64,000 nt of DNA from Glandiceps talaboti (lineage: Eukaryota; Hemichordata; Enteropneusta; Spengelidae): the NCBI RefSeq assembly GCF_964340395.1, contig NC_135566.1:7353501-7417500 (forward strand), in the 5' to 3' direction. Position 1 is the stretch's first letter. Each line of letters begins with the position of its first letter. Shown one piece after another: positions 1 through 13,245 of this stretch. The position numbers and the translations under genes were made by a program. A model generated the notes under the pieces. The model had not been told where the DNA came from. It made no database searches and saw nothing but the letters and a program-made list of their open reading frames with translations.

Positions 1-869
1 AGAATGGAAAGAATCTAGTTCGTTAGGATATCAAAGAATGGCGCTCGACGGTACAGAGAATGCGCAAAGGTAGTTTATGACTTTTACGACTATCTGCGTG
101 ATGCGTTCTCTCACTGGGCAAAATCCTTCCCCAGGAGAAGTCGTTGTAAAAGTGCGTAGATTGATGCAACTCTCTAATTTAGTGAGCAGACAGATGTTAC
201 GTATGCGATTTTTGTATTTTTATCGGAAGTTTTAAGTTAACGTTCTTTATAACAGGCCTACTTGTGCTATGTGTATTTTATCAGTTTGAAATGATACTGC
301 AAGTCATGACCTTTCACCTTTAATGAAAACTGCAGCACTGTAATTACAAGTAATTAAACCTCGTTGTCCCGTCCTCAAAACTAATTACGAACTATTGACA
401 CCGCATTGAATCAGTAAAAAGCGTTGACCCGGGTCACAATCGGTCACATATCTCGTCTCTACCCATGTGAGTCTATAGATATGAACATGGGATCAAAAAT
501 GATTTTCAACGAAATATTTGTCAACAAGATGACTTAAAAATCAAAGCAAGTGTTTTTATCAATTATTGTTAGCCCAAACAATGTTGAAATATGCCGAAAA
601 CAAGTTCGTGCTCAGTATGCACAGTCAAGTCATGAAATATTTGGCGAAAGACAGTTAACGTCCCTTAACCCTTGGTGACCAAAAAAGTAACTTTTTATTA
701 ACATTGCAGTTTGCGTTACAATCAGAAAATAATCGTTTAGGGATTCATTAGAATTTTTTACGATTTCAGAGACTTTGTGGTATGCCTAGCCAACTTTAAT
801 TTTTGAAATGAAGGCCAGTTTTGGCGACAGTTAGAAAGAATATGTATTAGATGAACAATGAGTATTCAT
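1..869. other. No gene seen
   Basis: AT-rich unique-looking DNA. No frame above 60 codons with coding character and no recognisable RNA gene. Confidence 0.6.
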
Positions 870-1085
870 GACTCCTAAGTGCTTATTACCTTCAGATAAA
901 TAGTCATGAATATTCAATAGTCATGAATATTCATTGTTCATCATTGAATACATGTCTACTAAGACCGTGATGCAACAGTGCACCACTTCTAGAACACTGG
1001 AAATGAATGTGATGTGAAATCATGAAATGACTCTCCAGAACTCAAAATTTATTGAAAATCGCTTTACCTCCTGAAGTGGTATTCC
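870..1085 (-). repeat. Dispersed repeat family R1, copy 1
   Basis: Contains ATGACTCCTAAGTGCTTATT, TAGTCATGAATATTCA (twice), GATGCAACAGTG and CCAGAACTCAAAATTTATTG. It is homologous in opposite orientation to 53135-53440, and part of it to 13075-13165. It has no terminal inverted repeats that I can see. Confidence 0.75.
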
Positions 1086-1740
1086 TCATAAATAATCATA
1101 AACAATATTTGAAACTTTTATGTAACGTGTAATTTCTAGCCCCCCCCCCCCAGCCTTGGCGACGTTTGTACAGATACTAAACTAAAACAGTAAAGGTGCA
1201 CAAGGACCACAACATCTCCTTCACTATACTATAGTCTATATATCGTATACACTCTTTAAAGACTAACCAACATATCCTTGCAAAGGTGTGAAGTTTATCT
1301 GAATCTGTATTCTTTTAATTAAACCACTACCATCTACCAACCTTACCACACATGTTGTCATTTGATACATACATTCGTCTCCTTATGCGTTGTCAGGACC
1401 CATACTTAAGGCAAAATAATTTCAGATAAGCCACCGCCAACAATTTACTTGTAATATTTACACTACATTCTGATTAAGACCACTTAAATAATAGCTAACA
1501 TTAGTGTACAGGGTTCTCTCGGTCAGAAGTAGTGGAAGATTATGACTTCAGATTTGACGTTAGTTTACCTGCGAGACCTCGGATGTTCTTCCGATACAAT
1601 ACGACACACGACCGAACATCGCTATCGAGGGGCAAGCCCTCACTGCGAACTTCGTTCGCTTATAGTATCGAAAGAAAGCCCGAACGTCTAGCAGCAAGAC
1701 TAATATGACGTGTGATTCGCACTTTTGTGTATAAGAGTTT
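1086..1740. other. No gene seen; C12 run at 1140-1151
   Basis: Unique-looking AT-rich DNA with a mononucleotide C tract. No supported feature otherwise. Confidence 0.55.
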
Positions 1741-2117
1741 ATAGTTATACGCACTTATCAACAATATTCCAATGTTGTGTATAAGAGTTTATCAAATGCC
1801 CCAAGTAGTGGCATGAAACATAAATTGGCACTGAAATATCATTTTATTCGCAGAAACGTAAAAATAGCGAAGAAAAATAACTGAGCGAACGGATATCGAT
1901 GAGCGCGCCACTGGCCATATTTGGGCAAAGTGTGCCTGGTCGTGATACGGAAATTATTGCCCGGGTTCGATGCGCGTGCTCTTCATTGAATTGCACTAGA
2001 ATCGATACTGGGTATATGATAACGATTAGTATAGTTATACGCACTTATCAACAATATTCCAATGTTGTGTGTAAGAGTTTATCGTTATACGCACTTACCT
2101 ACAACATCCCAATGGTA
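1741..2117. repeat. Pair of ~53-bp direct repeats flanking a 240-bp spacer
   Basis: GTTATACGCACTTATCAACA plus TATTCCAATGTTGTG and a TAAGAGTTTAT tail occur at 1741-1793 and 2031-2083, followed by a degraded third copy to 2117. The spacer contains no recognisable gene. It could be a small element with sub-terminal repeats. Confidence 0.7.
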
Positions 2118-2348
2118 GTAATGAAACATTGACAGAAAAGCGGTTATATATTTGTTCCCAGGTGCATAAGTCTTTGCTAGTGTAGTATAGACCGTTTTGT
2201 CACTTAAAACATCAGTAAAACCATGCCACGTGACGATGGGTATATTTAATATGGACGCCATCATCCCAACCGTAGCTGCAGCTGAAATAAATAATCAAAA
2301 GAACGACGTTACAGTTGGAGTACGAGGGAAAATATAAAAGATCACTGA

Positions 2349-2951
2349 ACTACACTGCTAGCTGCACGACGCTACGCGACGCTGCGCTGTGCTGCACTGC
2401 ACTACACTAGGTGATACCACGACACTGCATCACATCACACCACACCATACTACACTACACTACTCCAGACTACTATTACACTAGATCACACTACACTACA
2501 CTACACTACGCTATGCTACACTACACTACACTACACTACACTACACTACACTACACTACACTAGGTGATACCACGACACTGCATCACATCACACCACACC
2601 ATACTACACTACACTACTCCAGACTACTATTACACTAGATCACACTACACTACACTACACTACACTACGCTATGCTACACTACACTACACTACACTACAC
2701 TACACTACACTACACTACACTACACTGCACTACACTACACTAGGCGATACCACGACACTGCATCACATCACACCACACCATACTACACTACACTACTCCA
2801 GACTACTGTTACACTAGATCACACTACACTACACTACGCTATGCTACACTACACTACACTACACTACACTACACTACACTACACTACACTACATTACACT
2901 ACACTACACTACTCCAGACTACTATTACACTAGATCACACTACACTACACT
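2349..2951. repeat. CACTA satellite with higher-order units
   Basis: Long (CTACA)n pentanucleotide runs are interrupted three times by the same ~90-bp cassette, GGTGATACCACGACACTGCA and following bases, starting at 2410, 2564 and 2743 (spacing 154 and 179 bp). The frames through it (Thr/His/Tyr/Leu repeats) are artefacts of the pentamer. The name of CACTA transposons is not relevant here. Confidence 0.9.
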
Positions 2952-4631
2952 GCAACACATTATACTTTATGATATTACAATACAATGCTCAATTGAGCAA
3001 TTTTCTATAAAACACCAGAAGAGATTACATTTTCAAATCCAGCTACGACACACTGTATTCCACTCCATTGATACTACATTAACACCATACTACACACCGT
3101 ACTACAAGTACTCAGTCAGGAGATAAAATTTGCTGACAAATTATAGAAACAATGGTAATAAACAATAAACAACATAACTATTTAAAGATGAACAGTGAAA
3201 GTAGTCGGACAGTTATGCTATGGATTGTAAACAAAGAAATACAAATCTCAAAGAAAATTTTAAGGTGTTTTTTTTTCGCCGTGCTGAAAGATAAGAGTAT
3301 AGTGTAAGGTCTCTATAGAAGATACTGGCCTTACACTGCACGACCACATTTCAGGTGTTTGCTTACTAGAAGGAATTAAAGCGTACATCGAAACAAAAGA
3401 TGAAGAGAACTGTCACTACGAATCGAAGACGAGTTATGACCAAAAAAAACCCCTAAGGTCAAGAGTATTTCCAGCCTGCATGAAGAAAACTATTGATGGA
3501 TAATAGCTGCCCATGCATGGTCTGTGAAAAAAACGGGAAATGTAACGGCGATTTTGACTCTCCTGATGGAGACTAATTTATAGAGAGACTAAGTTTAACC
3601 TTGTTCGGATGTTGAAAATAGTTTCTGGCTATCAGTTCCTCATATTTGTACTTCATACATTCCTTGTTATCAGTTTATTCTGGTACGATAGTGATTTACA
3701 TCCAAGTTTTACAATGTCAAATGACATGATTCTGACACTATCTTATCTTATTTTCGTTGTTTCCTCTACGATGACAGACAAAAATAAACTTAATGTCGGT
3801 TGAACTGAAGACCATTCAGTCGTAAAGTAAGGAGGACAGATTGTGAACTCTTGTATTCCTGACATTTGCAATAAACTGGTTTGTTTCTCCTTGCCCTTAT
3901 GTAAATAGTAACTGTTAAAGAGTAAACAAATACTAGTAGTTCTTATTTCTGACTGTGGGTTATCGGTTTTAATAATTTCATCTTCTAATCTTTGAGAATG
4001 GAATTCGGTCCACGTGCGATAGTAAGGAATAGTTTGTAGCATATAACCCGTATTTTCTAATTCTCTCTAAATTGTGTGACGTACACCCGGTACCGCTCGT
4101 GTATTTTTTAGATTTTGTCTTGTTATTGTCGCTCTCGAAAACTGGGGAAAGAAATAAAAATGATAATGCCACACTTTCCTCACCACTTAGATGTAAAGTG
4201 ATTTTTAACACGTCGTAAAGTTCAACCTCTTACTGACAAGAGAAAAACGAAACTATGTGTGGATATTAATGCGAACCTGACTATTGTAACGCTGTAGGTA
4301 AAACTCATTGTTCAATTGTTCGATGCCTAGTCCAATGCATTCCCAGAATGTACTATGCCATCGTTATGAATCGTGACATCATCACATAGTTTTTGCATTT
4401 TCAGTAACATGCACTTGCCACTGTGCTCCCTTTTTGTCACTTTTGGTGATTAATTTTTTACATTGAGACCATGCACGAGATCCAAATCTATGGATTGATG
4501 TAACAAATTAGGTTTACAAGGCTATTTTGATAAAGACTGGAGTCCCTTAAAACTAGAACATACGTTTATGCAAGGTAATTAAAGGTCAAAAGTCAGACAG
4601 GTGTCTTCTTTTTTTCTCTTTAAGTATTAAT
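2952..4631. other. No gene seen
   Basis: Contains the 3' flank of the unknown terminal exon and AT-rich DNA. Short frames around 3600-4200 on both strands lack splice sites or similarity I recognise. Confidence 0.5.
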
Positions 4632-4637
4632 TTTATT
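4632..4637 (-). terminator. Poly(A) signal after the unknown terminal exon (AATAAA)
   Basis: The canonical AATAAA on the minus strand lies about 108 nt downstream of the stop codon at 4745. Its spacing supports reading 4745-5031 as a real last exon with a short 3' UTR. Confidence 0.5.
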
Positions 4638-4744
4638 TCTGAATTTGAAAAGTTTCATACATAACAATACATAATTTCAATTACATACAAAAAATAACCA
4701 GTACCATATAAACTTAATTAACAAAGACGTTTAGAGACAAAATA

Positions 4745-5031
4745 TCAAAGGATTTCAAGTAAACGTGGTATATTTTGTGAATGAGCTCTTTCAAGGAGTT
4801 CGTTTCTTGCAACCATTGTTGATGAAGCTTTATTGTGAAGGTTACATGTGTCTTCTAACTGAAATTTTGCTGAGTAGTCAGTTAGAAGAAGTACCCTACA
4901 ATGCACCCTGAGTAAACCATCAGACAATTGGTGACAAGTTAACCACAGATATGTATCACTATCTCCGACAAAACAAATCCTAGAGTAAACCACAGACCCT
5001 GTTTTCTCCAAGAACAATGTATAAATGATGG
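4745..5031 (-). CDS. Terminal coding exon of an unrecognised protein
   Basis: An open frame of about 95 codons ends in TGA at 4745-4747 and is followed about 108 nt later by AATAAA. The 5' boundary is either after CTGTAAG (exon from 5031) or after GAAAACAG (exon from 4998); both keep the same reading frame open. The peptide is soluble-looking, contains VVYSRICFVGDSDTYLW near its start and ends NIPRLLEIL, with seven Cys/Trp residues and mixed helices. It has none of the low complexity of nearby frames. I do not recognise the family. It is on the same strand as the receptor exon at 10011-10335 and could be the 3' end of that transcription unit, but it does not resemble a guanylate cyclase C-terminus, so a separate gene is as likely. 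Confidence 0.5.
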
Positions 5032-5124
5032 CTTACAGTCATATTTCAACAGTTTACTGGTTCAACTAGCAGAACTGGATGGTGCAGGCACAAAGAGCAC
5101 AGGGGTCGTATTACGAGACAACTA

Positions 5125-5193
5125 ACCAACCAACCAACCAACCAACCAACTAACAAAACAAACAAACAAACAAACAAACGCAGGCAGGCAGGC
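5125..5193. repeat. Compound microsatellite (CCAA)n(CAAA)n(CAGG)n
   Basis: Three adjacent tetranucleotide runs just upstream (transcript direction) of the unknown terminal exon. Confidence 0.95.
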
Positions 5194-5861
5194 GAATAGA
5201 TATACACCTACACCAGTTTACTCAAAATATGTGCGAATCTATGAATCTTTATTAATCACACAAGCAACTACCTAGCTACAGCAGAAATATTGAAGGATCG
5301 CCAAAAGACTGTGCGTAACATACACATTTTATGTTCCCCAAGAAAAAAATAGACAGATATAAAGGAACAGGTTTCCCACAGACCAGTTATTACAAATATA
5401 AACAACACCACATTCCTGCCGACAAGTAGGCACTACGTGTACACACATGTCACCACAGGAACCATGCAAGCAGACTCAAGTTCTTGCTAGCATCAATTTG
5501 TATGTGTCAAAATCTGAGCCTGCAATGTGATGACCTTCTTTGTTCCAAGGACTTTGTGTGTGCCTGTGTATCAGTTGGGGTCGGATGATGTTGTTTATAT
5601 TTGTAGTGAGTGGTCTATGGGAAGCATGTTTCTTATCCATCTAAATTGTTCTTGTAGAACATGTTTATGATATACACAGTCTTTCGGCGACCCTTCGATG
5701 TTTCTTTACCATTATGTACATCAGTATACACGGGCCTGTACAATAAACTATGTTCTTGAAGAGTTGATACGACTAGTAAATATATGGTAACATAGTTAAA
5801 TAATACATAATCGTGTATATGGTTAAATGTATACATAATGGAGCTACATATTGAGCAAATT

Positions 5862-5950
5862 TGTGTTTGTTTGTTTGTTTGTTTGTTTGTTTGTTTGTTT
5901 GTTTGCTCTATGTGTGCGTGCATGTTTGTGTGTGTGTGTGTGTGTGTGTT
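5862..5950. repeat. (GTTT)n followed by (TG)n microsatellite
   Basis: About ten GTTT units, a short mixed spacer, then about eleven TG units. Confidence 0.95.
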
Positions 5951-6427
5951 CATTTATTTTGTTTGTGTTTGTCTGTAACACGTACGGTTCCTGGAATCCA
6001 CGTGGTTCAAATTGTCGATAAAGACAGTAAGAGCTATCGATTGAAGTCTAAATCCACCGATATGACCTCTCAACACCTGGTGTCAGACGTTAAGCTTTTT
6101 TAAGCTCTAGACTAGAGAACCGTGGCTTATGATCTGAGAGCATGAACATGGGGTACTGATGTAGATTTCATTACGTATCAAATAAGATTACTAGGGTTTA
6201 TAAATGAGACACGTCGATTAGATAAATTTACTGGATGTATGTGGCATTGTTAAATGAACGACTCGTGTATGGACATGTGTATTTAGGCTTAACCTCCATG
6301 GACACCCAAATATTTGTAAAGTTTCTTACAAAATAGTTTGTACTTTATATCACAATAACAACCCGATAGTCAGTTTACATTTATATCTTGAATTGGGTTT
6401 TATAGATAGGCCAAGAACAATAACATA

Positions 6428-6636
6428 CATGTATGTATGTATGTATGTATGTATGTATGTATGTATGTATGTATGTATGTATGTATGTATGTATGTATAA
6501 TGTATGTATGTAATGTATGTATGTATGTATGCATGCATGCATGCATGCATGCATGCATGTATGTATGTATGTATGTATGTATGTATGTATGTATGTATGT
6601 ATGTATGTATGTATGTATGTATGTATGTATGTATGG
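6428..6636. repeat. (ATGT)n microsatellite with (ATGC)n core
   Basis: ATGT runs flank a self-complementary GCATGCATGC block at about 6530-6560. Confidence 0.95.
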
Positions 6637-7124
6637 GTGTCTTAACTCATCCAGATAACGTTCAGAGGTCTAGAGTGAGTTTCACTGGGTCACAATATCC
6701 TAGGCCCTGGTTTGAATATCATGAGTGCAGGGATATATTACGTAGTGTGGCTGGTATGGATAGTTAATTTGTCGGAGTATGCCTGTTTACGTGTACATCA
6801 AGTTTTGGATATTTTGTTAATGTTGTAATTTGGGTTTGGAAGTACTGAGAGTATAACTTGGTTGTGCAGTTTTAAACATGCGAATGTTTATATGGACAAG
6901 TGGCCATTAACTGACAAAAAACCCTAAATTAGATTTTAAATCACCAAACAACTCATTTTGGCGAAGAGTTATCTCTCCTGGTCTCTGACCTGTAACACAT
7001 TAGGGATTTCAGTAATTAACATGTGCAGTTTTGCAATCTTTTCAACACAAGTGGACGGACACGAATGACAATACTTCTAAAACCTACTAGTATATTCAGT
7101 GATAAGCTGAGTGGCAGCCAAGCA

Positions 7125-7320
<196 letters not shown>

Positions 7321-8068
7321 CTATCTATCTCCCTCCAACCAACCAAGTGACCGCGTGCATACTAACCAAGCGATGTCTCCCGTCACGGACTTTAATCAAC
7401 CAACTAGGAGATAACTTAAAGATATCAACTGCATTTTAAAACCAAGCGGACAACACTAAATGCAACACATGTTCTTTTTTTTTTAAAGAAAACCTTTGAA
7501 CTATCCAAAGTGTAAAGAGCCGGAAAGACCCAGAAATGAGGTTTAAAACAAACCTGACAACTATTGTTGTATATGTACATACGGTGTCGTTGGTGTAACC
7601 ACAGATGGTGTGACCAACTATAAACCTCTTGTCGCATGTACTATGTTTATCATGTGACGAATCAAATGGGACAAAAGTGGGTGTTGATGGCGTTGTATGA
7701 AGGATGTGGAATTGATTCGGGACGACGGGCGATGTTTGTGTTGTCTCTCAGGTATAGAATATCACACATTGAATTAGTGTAGGCCACACTATCAGCAATA
7801 TTCAGGAATTGGTGTCCTCGCAGGTTTGTTTGTGTAGATCAGGTGAAGAACTCCTATTCTGTATTTAGATTAACGTCAATATTTGTGAAGACAATAAGAA
7901 AATTACACATACAACTAATTGTTTTACGAGTTATAAGGTCGGATATTCTGTAATAATCAATGTGAAAATCAGAAAGTTCAGAAGAAAATAACGACAGAAC
8001 GAAATAAATTATAAAAGTTATACGTGTACATAAAAAAAATCACAAACACCCACATGCAGGCATATATT

Positions 8069-8114
<46 letters not shown>
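8069..8114. repeat. (CA)n microsatellite
   Basis: About 23 CA units. Confidence 0.95.
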
Positions 8115-8117
<3 letters not shown>

Positions 8118-10010
8118 CATACGTACATGCACGCACTAGCAAACACACAAATCCCCATGGCCCAATGAGAACTACCACCTGTGGATTTTGGTTACCGGCG
8201 TAATGTTACCGTTGTCAAGTTACAAAGACAAACATTCTGGATAAATTGATCCATAAATTCGTCATTTTCATTAACTCTCCACATCTGATCTTTACGTCTT
8301 TGAAGTCCCAAGTTTTATGGAATGGATGTTGACCCCATGTCAAGGATGGAAGGCGACTGGCGTCTCTGACAATTTTACTATTAAATCATCAATTGTCACG
8401 GCTGTCTTCGAGTACATTTTTTCCGCTATAATGCTTATTTACTTTGTTCAGTGCACCTGGAGGCCGCTCTTTAAAGCGACTTTATTGTTTCAGAATAAAA
8501 TCAACGACATTTGTGAAGAAAACAGAAGTAGCAATACCAGGACTGCTTAGTTTTTTAACTACGCGTCTTTTAATTGGATGTCGGGGGGACATACTCTAGG
8601 TCAAAGGTTATCAAATTTTATCACAGCTAAGCTGAACTTTATGATGCTAATATTTTAAGTGAAAATCGATTTCAAACAAATGGAGTTATGTCCTAATTTC
8701 CCTATACCTTGTTATTTTTGGATAGTTCGGATTTTAATTTGTTTACCCGATGCTTATCATGAATTATATCAACTGTTCAAAGCTCAGATGTTGATGGTTT
8801 TCTTTCTCAGTGTTAGGCATAGGGGCTAACAAAATATGACTCTAAGAATAGCAACCGAATTTCAAGTCAACTCGAAAGGTCGTGTCTGTCAGTCACGGTA
8901 CCTGACAGTACTGGGTGGATTTTCGGGTAGTTGGGTCGACAGGACGGGTTGCTGTAAGCGTATTTACCATTACAGATATGAAACACAGCTACAGCAATCA
9001 GGTGCTGGTGAACCATCAAACAACTGTTGATGTGTCCACACTAACACACACGTTTTAGTGTTCTGCGTAGAAAGGTAGCATATTGACTTCGTGCACCCAT
9101 CGAAGTTTGTTATTTTCCTTATCCTAGGGTAAATACACTTTGTGTCACAAAAGATTGCTTGAGAAAATAGTCAACACAGATTTGTGTTGGCAACTTGTAA
9201 ATCGTTCACTGAGCAACCCAATAAATGTTTACAGGGGGAAGCCACAGGGCAGGATATCTTATGACTACAACCAGCGCCATTGTTTTATTAGTTTTTTTTC
9301 TGATCACCTTATTATGAACAATGTTATGGTAAAATCACAGTCTATGCCAGAACGTTATATTTTTTCTACTCGCCAAAGAAACTTTTTTTCATCATAACTG
9401 CTCGAGTAGTCCATTCCACCATAATCCACAAAATATGACGTGAAAGCTATGCATAACAAGTCTGTAAACACATACATCAGTGCTTAATAATATGCAAACT
9501 TACAGTTTTAATAATATGTTGGTATGAGTGTGAACGTGGATAAAGCTACAATCTGATGCTCCCAAATCCAAATATCACGACACAAAAAAAGAGGACAGAA
9601 AAAAATGATTGACAAGGGAAGTGGAAACCTAGATACAAGATTGTCGTTTTTCACCTAATACACTGGCATATACCCTTTTGTCTGATTCAAGAAAGGTGCC
9701 GCTTTTTTTTCTTCAGAATTTAAACTTTCGGATTGAGATTATTCTTATATCCATGTTAACTTATATTCCACAGATGTATAGCTTATAAACATTAAATCGG
9801 GAAAGTATGTTTGGCCAGGGATGGATCTAGCTTCCTCGGTTCCAATGGTATGTTTTGAAGATGAAAATTCGCACTAAACAAGTTACAAATTTCGTGGTTA
9901 CCGGGACTTAATGGACAATACACGTGTCGCATTTTTTGGTGTAACCGGATGTCTTATTGTGAATATCGTGAAATGTCGTGTGGAAGATAACACATACAGT
10001 TCAAACTTAC

Positions 10011-10335
10011 GTTCTGCGCAAGGTGGTCCAATGAGCGCGGAGACATTTTCCGCGACTAGGTCAAAGGCAGCAACCATTGCAGTCTTGGAGTCACATTCGG
10101 TATCCCTCCATAAAACCTCTAGGGTTATATTCGGTAAAATTGTTTCATTTTTATGGATTGTTTCGGTGGCTACAGTCACAGCACCTGCCGATGTTTGACC
10201 TGAATACTCACGGCCGGGTGCCGGATCCCATGGAATTAGCAAGCCTAATTTGTAGACGGTGTTACTACCTGTACCTTTGGTAGCTATTAGGCACAGAACA
10301 ACAATGCAGGGCCATAAGACGAGCGGTCTCACCAT
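10011..10335 (-). CDS. First exon of a natriuretic-peptide-receptor / receptor guanylate cyclase-like protein (partial)
   Basis: This exon encodes 108 residues and stops one base into codon 109, at a strong donor (CAGAAC|GTAAGT). Residues 1-23 form a signal peptide with a Leu/Ile/Val-rich core. From about residue 27 the sequence has the first strand and loop of an ANF_receptor (periplasmic-binding type I) domain: YKLGLLIPW, then a helix TSAGAVTVATETI, then LEVLWRDTECDSKTAMVAAFDLV and ALIGPPCAE. Cys81 and Cys106 sit where natriuretic peptide receptors form their first disulfide. Three N-glycosylation sequons (NET, NIT, NVS) fit an extracellular domain. The start codon has A at -3 and G at +4. 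No later exon (rest of the ligand domain, membrane segment, kinase-homology or cyclase domain) was found downstream, so the gene has long introns, runs out of the window, or is a fragment. An NPR-C-like receptor without cyclase cannot be excluded. Confidence 0.75.
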
Positions 10336-11916
10336 GTTGTGGTTTCACAGGCTGTTAAAAATACCCGTTCTCTGTCCAAACGACGAGGTGCAAATTTACA
10401 CAGCGTTGTCCGAATTCATGCCATCTAGTTCTTACGTAGCAAGATATCACAAGTAATGTCAACACGGATTTACTAGAGACGTACATAGATACCGCGGTGA
10501 TATCTATAATCAAGGCAGTTCTATACGACGAATTTAGTAATATTTACATTTTGTTGAAATGAATTTCCGAATTTGTTTTTCAACTAACAAGAGCAAACAA
10601 AGATGATATTAAAACTAATTATTACGAAATAACACCTAGGCGTTTAGCGAGTCCAACACAAACTTCGAGACCTTGACAAAAGGCAAATCGCGAATTGTAA
10701 AAATAATCACGCGAAAAGTTACTTATCTTCTGTGGTGTTTGAGTATCTTAATTCCTGGCGTAACTGTGCTGATAGTGGTCCAAAAAAGACGTTGGATTGC
10801 GTCAAGGCGAGGTTGGACAATCGCCTTGCATTGTCTTTTAAAGGAACTGTATTGAATTCACAGCCCAAAACTAAATGGTGTTGTCTGATAAGCTGCGATT
10901 TTATGGACGGCAACAAAAATGCGGCAAGGGCCAGTTAATCAACTATAAAATATGTCCCTTAGAAGACCATAAAACTCGTTGGTATCGCGGCAATCTCACG
11001 AACATCTATCCATTCTTAATCTGCTGACAATCAAAGCAAATCATTTCATCTTCCAAATGAAGCCTTCAATATCTAGTCAGATAATGGAACAGAAATATGC
11101 CGGCAATACTGTCATTTCCCGTCCTTCAAATAGGTGCTATAAATTCAAAATAGAAGGCTCGAAGTCGAGGATATAATACCAAACACGTAGATCATGATTC
11201 TGGAGTTAATCTTTAACAAAACTTTACCAACCCTAAAGCTAAACTTAGTCACACACAGTGAAGTGTGAAGTCTATAAAAAAATCAAACGCGACCTCCTCG
11301 TCAATCACGGCGACAAAAGTATTGTTTTTTCCCCCTTTTATTTGTACCCTATTGTCTTCTGCATATGACAGAAGCACTGTTATCTTCCGTATTGTCACGT
11401 GATAGATTTTCGGTGCTCGCAATGATGTCGATGAAAAATAAGCAAAACAACAATTTAACGAACTACAAAGGTAAAGACCTGAATGAGCTACTTGCTCTAG
11501 TTGATTGAGTCCTGTTTCTAATAAAACCAGTTAGTTTAATATGTATATTATAGTCTTTTACGTGTGTTCTATGAGGTAGCGACGTACTAAGTGGAATTAT
11601 TCAGAAACCTAGCCTAAAGGAAAGGACTGTCCGTTAAACAACCGAGTGACAGATTCCAAAATATTGGAAATTAAAAAAAAAAATGTTCTGCGATAAAAAC
11701 ACATTTACAAATTTTGTGTAAAATTACTTACAATATTACAAAAAATAAAGGTTCCTCGAACGTCAAAATCTGGCTTAATGTCGCATAACTTAATTTACTT
11801 TAAATTAAACCAAGTCTCCGCAAAGCAACGATATCGGTTACACTGATACAGAATAAATATAGTAATAAGTTTGACTACTTGATGATCATAATTCAGTGAG
11901 CAGCTAAATTAACTTG

Positions 11917-11957
11917 TTGTTGTTGTTGTTGTTGTTGTTATTATTGTTGTTGTTGAC
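11917..11957. repeat. (TTG)n trinucleotide run
   Basis: About 13 TTG units with two TTA interruptions. Confidence 0.9.
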
Positions 11958-13074
11958 AATCTGGAGTGAACGCTATTTATTTGTTGAAAATAACGGTGAA
12001 CCAAATTGTAGAAATTCGGAACGTGTTTCAGAATCTCTTAACGACATGAGGTAAATAACAAAAAATATAGTTCACAAAACGAAATTTTCTCTGAAAAACA
12101 TTATTCCGTTTTCTTGGTACCGTCACTAGTCTGTGAGATACACGACACGTGGTTTCACTCAGCTGTATCAACCAACGCTCACAAGAACGGTGCTATGATG
12201 AGGACGGAAACGGAGATATGACGTATCTCAGCGTCTACTAGGTGGTAATGTGTCGATTTGATATTTAAAAAAAAATATCAAACAAGATAACATGAATAAC
12301 TAGAACGTTGTGCATTTTCACTCACATCTCATAGTATCATAAGTGAGTTTGGTGGTTGCTTCAAGTATATAGTAACCCAACAAATGTTAACTACTGTACA
12401 GCGTGTAACCATAGACCACTGTCTATGGTGTAACGTGCCATGGCGACACTAGAGATCTTTTAAAAATGTGTCCATGGATTACATCAATGAGACCTTTAAT
12501 GGCCCATTCCATAGTGTTTCTATGCCCAGCCGTGTCTGTATAATAGTATTTTGTAAAAAAAAAGAAAGGTGCCGTGTGATATTCAAATAGCAAGTATAGA
12601 TATTTCAAGGTTAATGAACGAAATAACCGTTGAACTAGAAGAATAAGTTATCCTCGACGCCTAATTGCCGCCATTACAGACATTTATCTGTTGCTACAAC
12701 GGTTCTGCCAAACAATTCAATTTGGTGCGATGATTGACTTAAAAGTAAACAGATAACGACGATCTCTGTTCTTCAATAACGGCCATAAATTCATTTATTT
12801 TCATCTTATCTTAATGGAGGATTTTACCGCCTTCTTATAACAATATGTGGGTATAAAGTCTGACCGCACGTACTAGTGACGCCCTATCGGAGATGTCGGT
12901 CGCTGGTGGCGCTGTCGATCTCCTGACACGCAAGTGACACACTGATCATACAGTCTTTAAGTTTGGTCATTACATGTCCGGGAGCCCTCATCGACCTTAC
13001 ACATCTCAAAAGCGAGAATTCGGAACGACACAAGTACCTTTCTATCTATCAAAGCTCTTGAAAGGAAATTCCAC

Positions 13075-13165
13075 CCCAGGAAATAAAGGTAATTTAATAA
13101 ATTTTGGGTTCTGGAGAGCTATTTCCTGATTTCAAACCACATACATTTAGCTCCATTGCCAAGAA
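13075..13165 (+). repeat. Dispersed repeat family R1, partial copy 3
   Basis: Contains AATTTTGGGTTCTGGAGAGC and CCTGATTTCAAACCACATAC, matching one end of copies 1 and 2. The rest of the family sequence is missing. Confidence 0.65.
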
Positions 13166-13189
13166 TAATGATAAGTCCTAATACAGCGG

Positions 13190-13245
13190 TTTCCGCTCAA
13201 ACTTACAGAGATGATGCTCTCCATCTCTGTAAGTACGAGCGGAAA
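13190..13245. repeat. Stem-loop with 24-bp arms
   Basis: TTTCCGCTCAAACTTACAGA and onward at 13190-13213 pairs with 13222-13245 (one or two mismatches), leaving an 8-nt loop. Flanks are nearly symmetric as well (AGCGG / AAATC). It may be the remnant of a hairpin MITE. Confidence 0.8.

Noticed and set aside
2411-2933. 75- and 122-aa Thr/His/Tyr frames
   Set aside because: Artefact of the CTACA pentanucleotide satellite.
9911-10198. 95-aa plus-strand frame
   Set aside because: Antisense shadow of the receptor exon.
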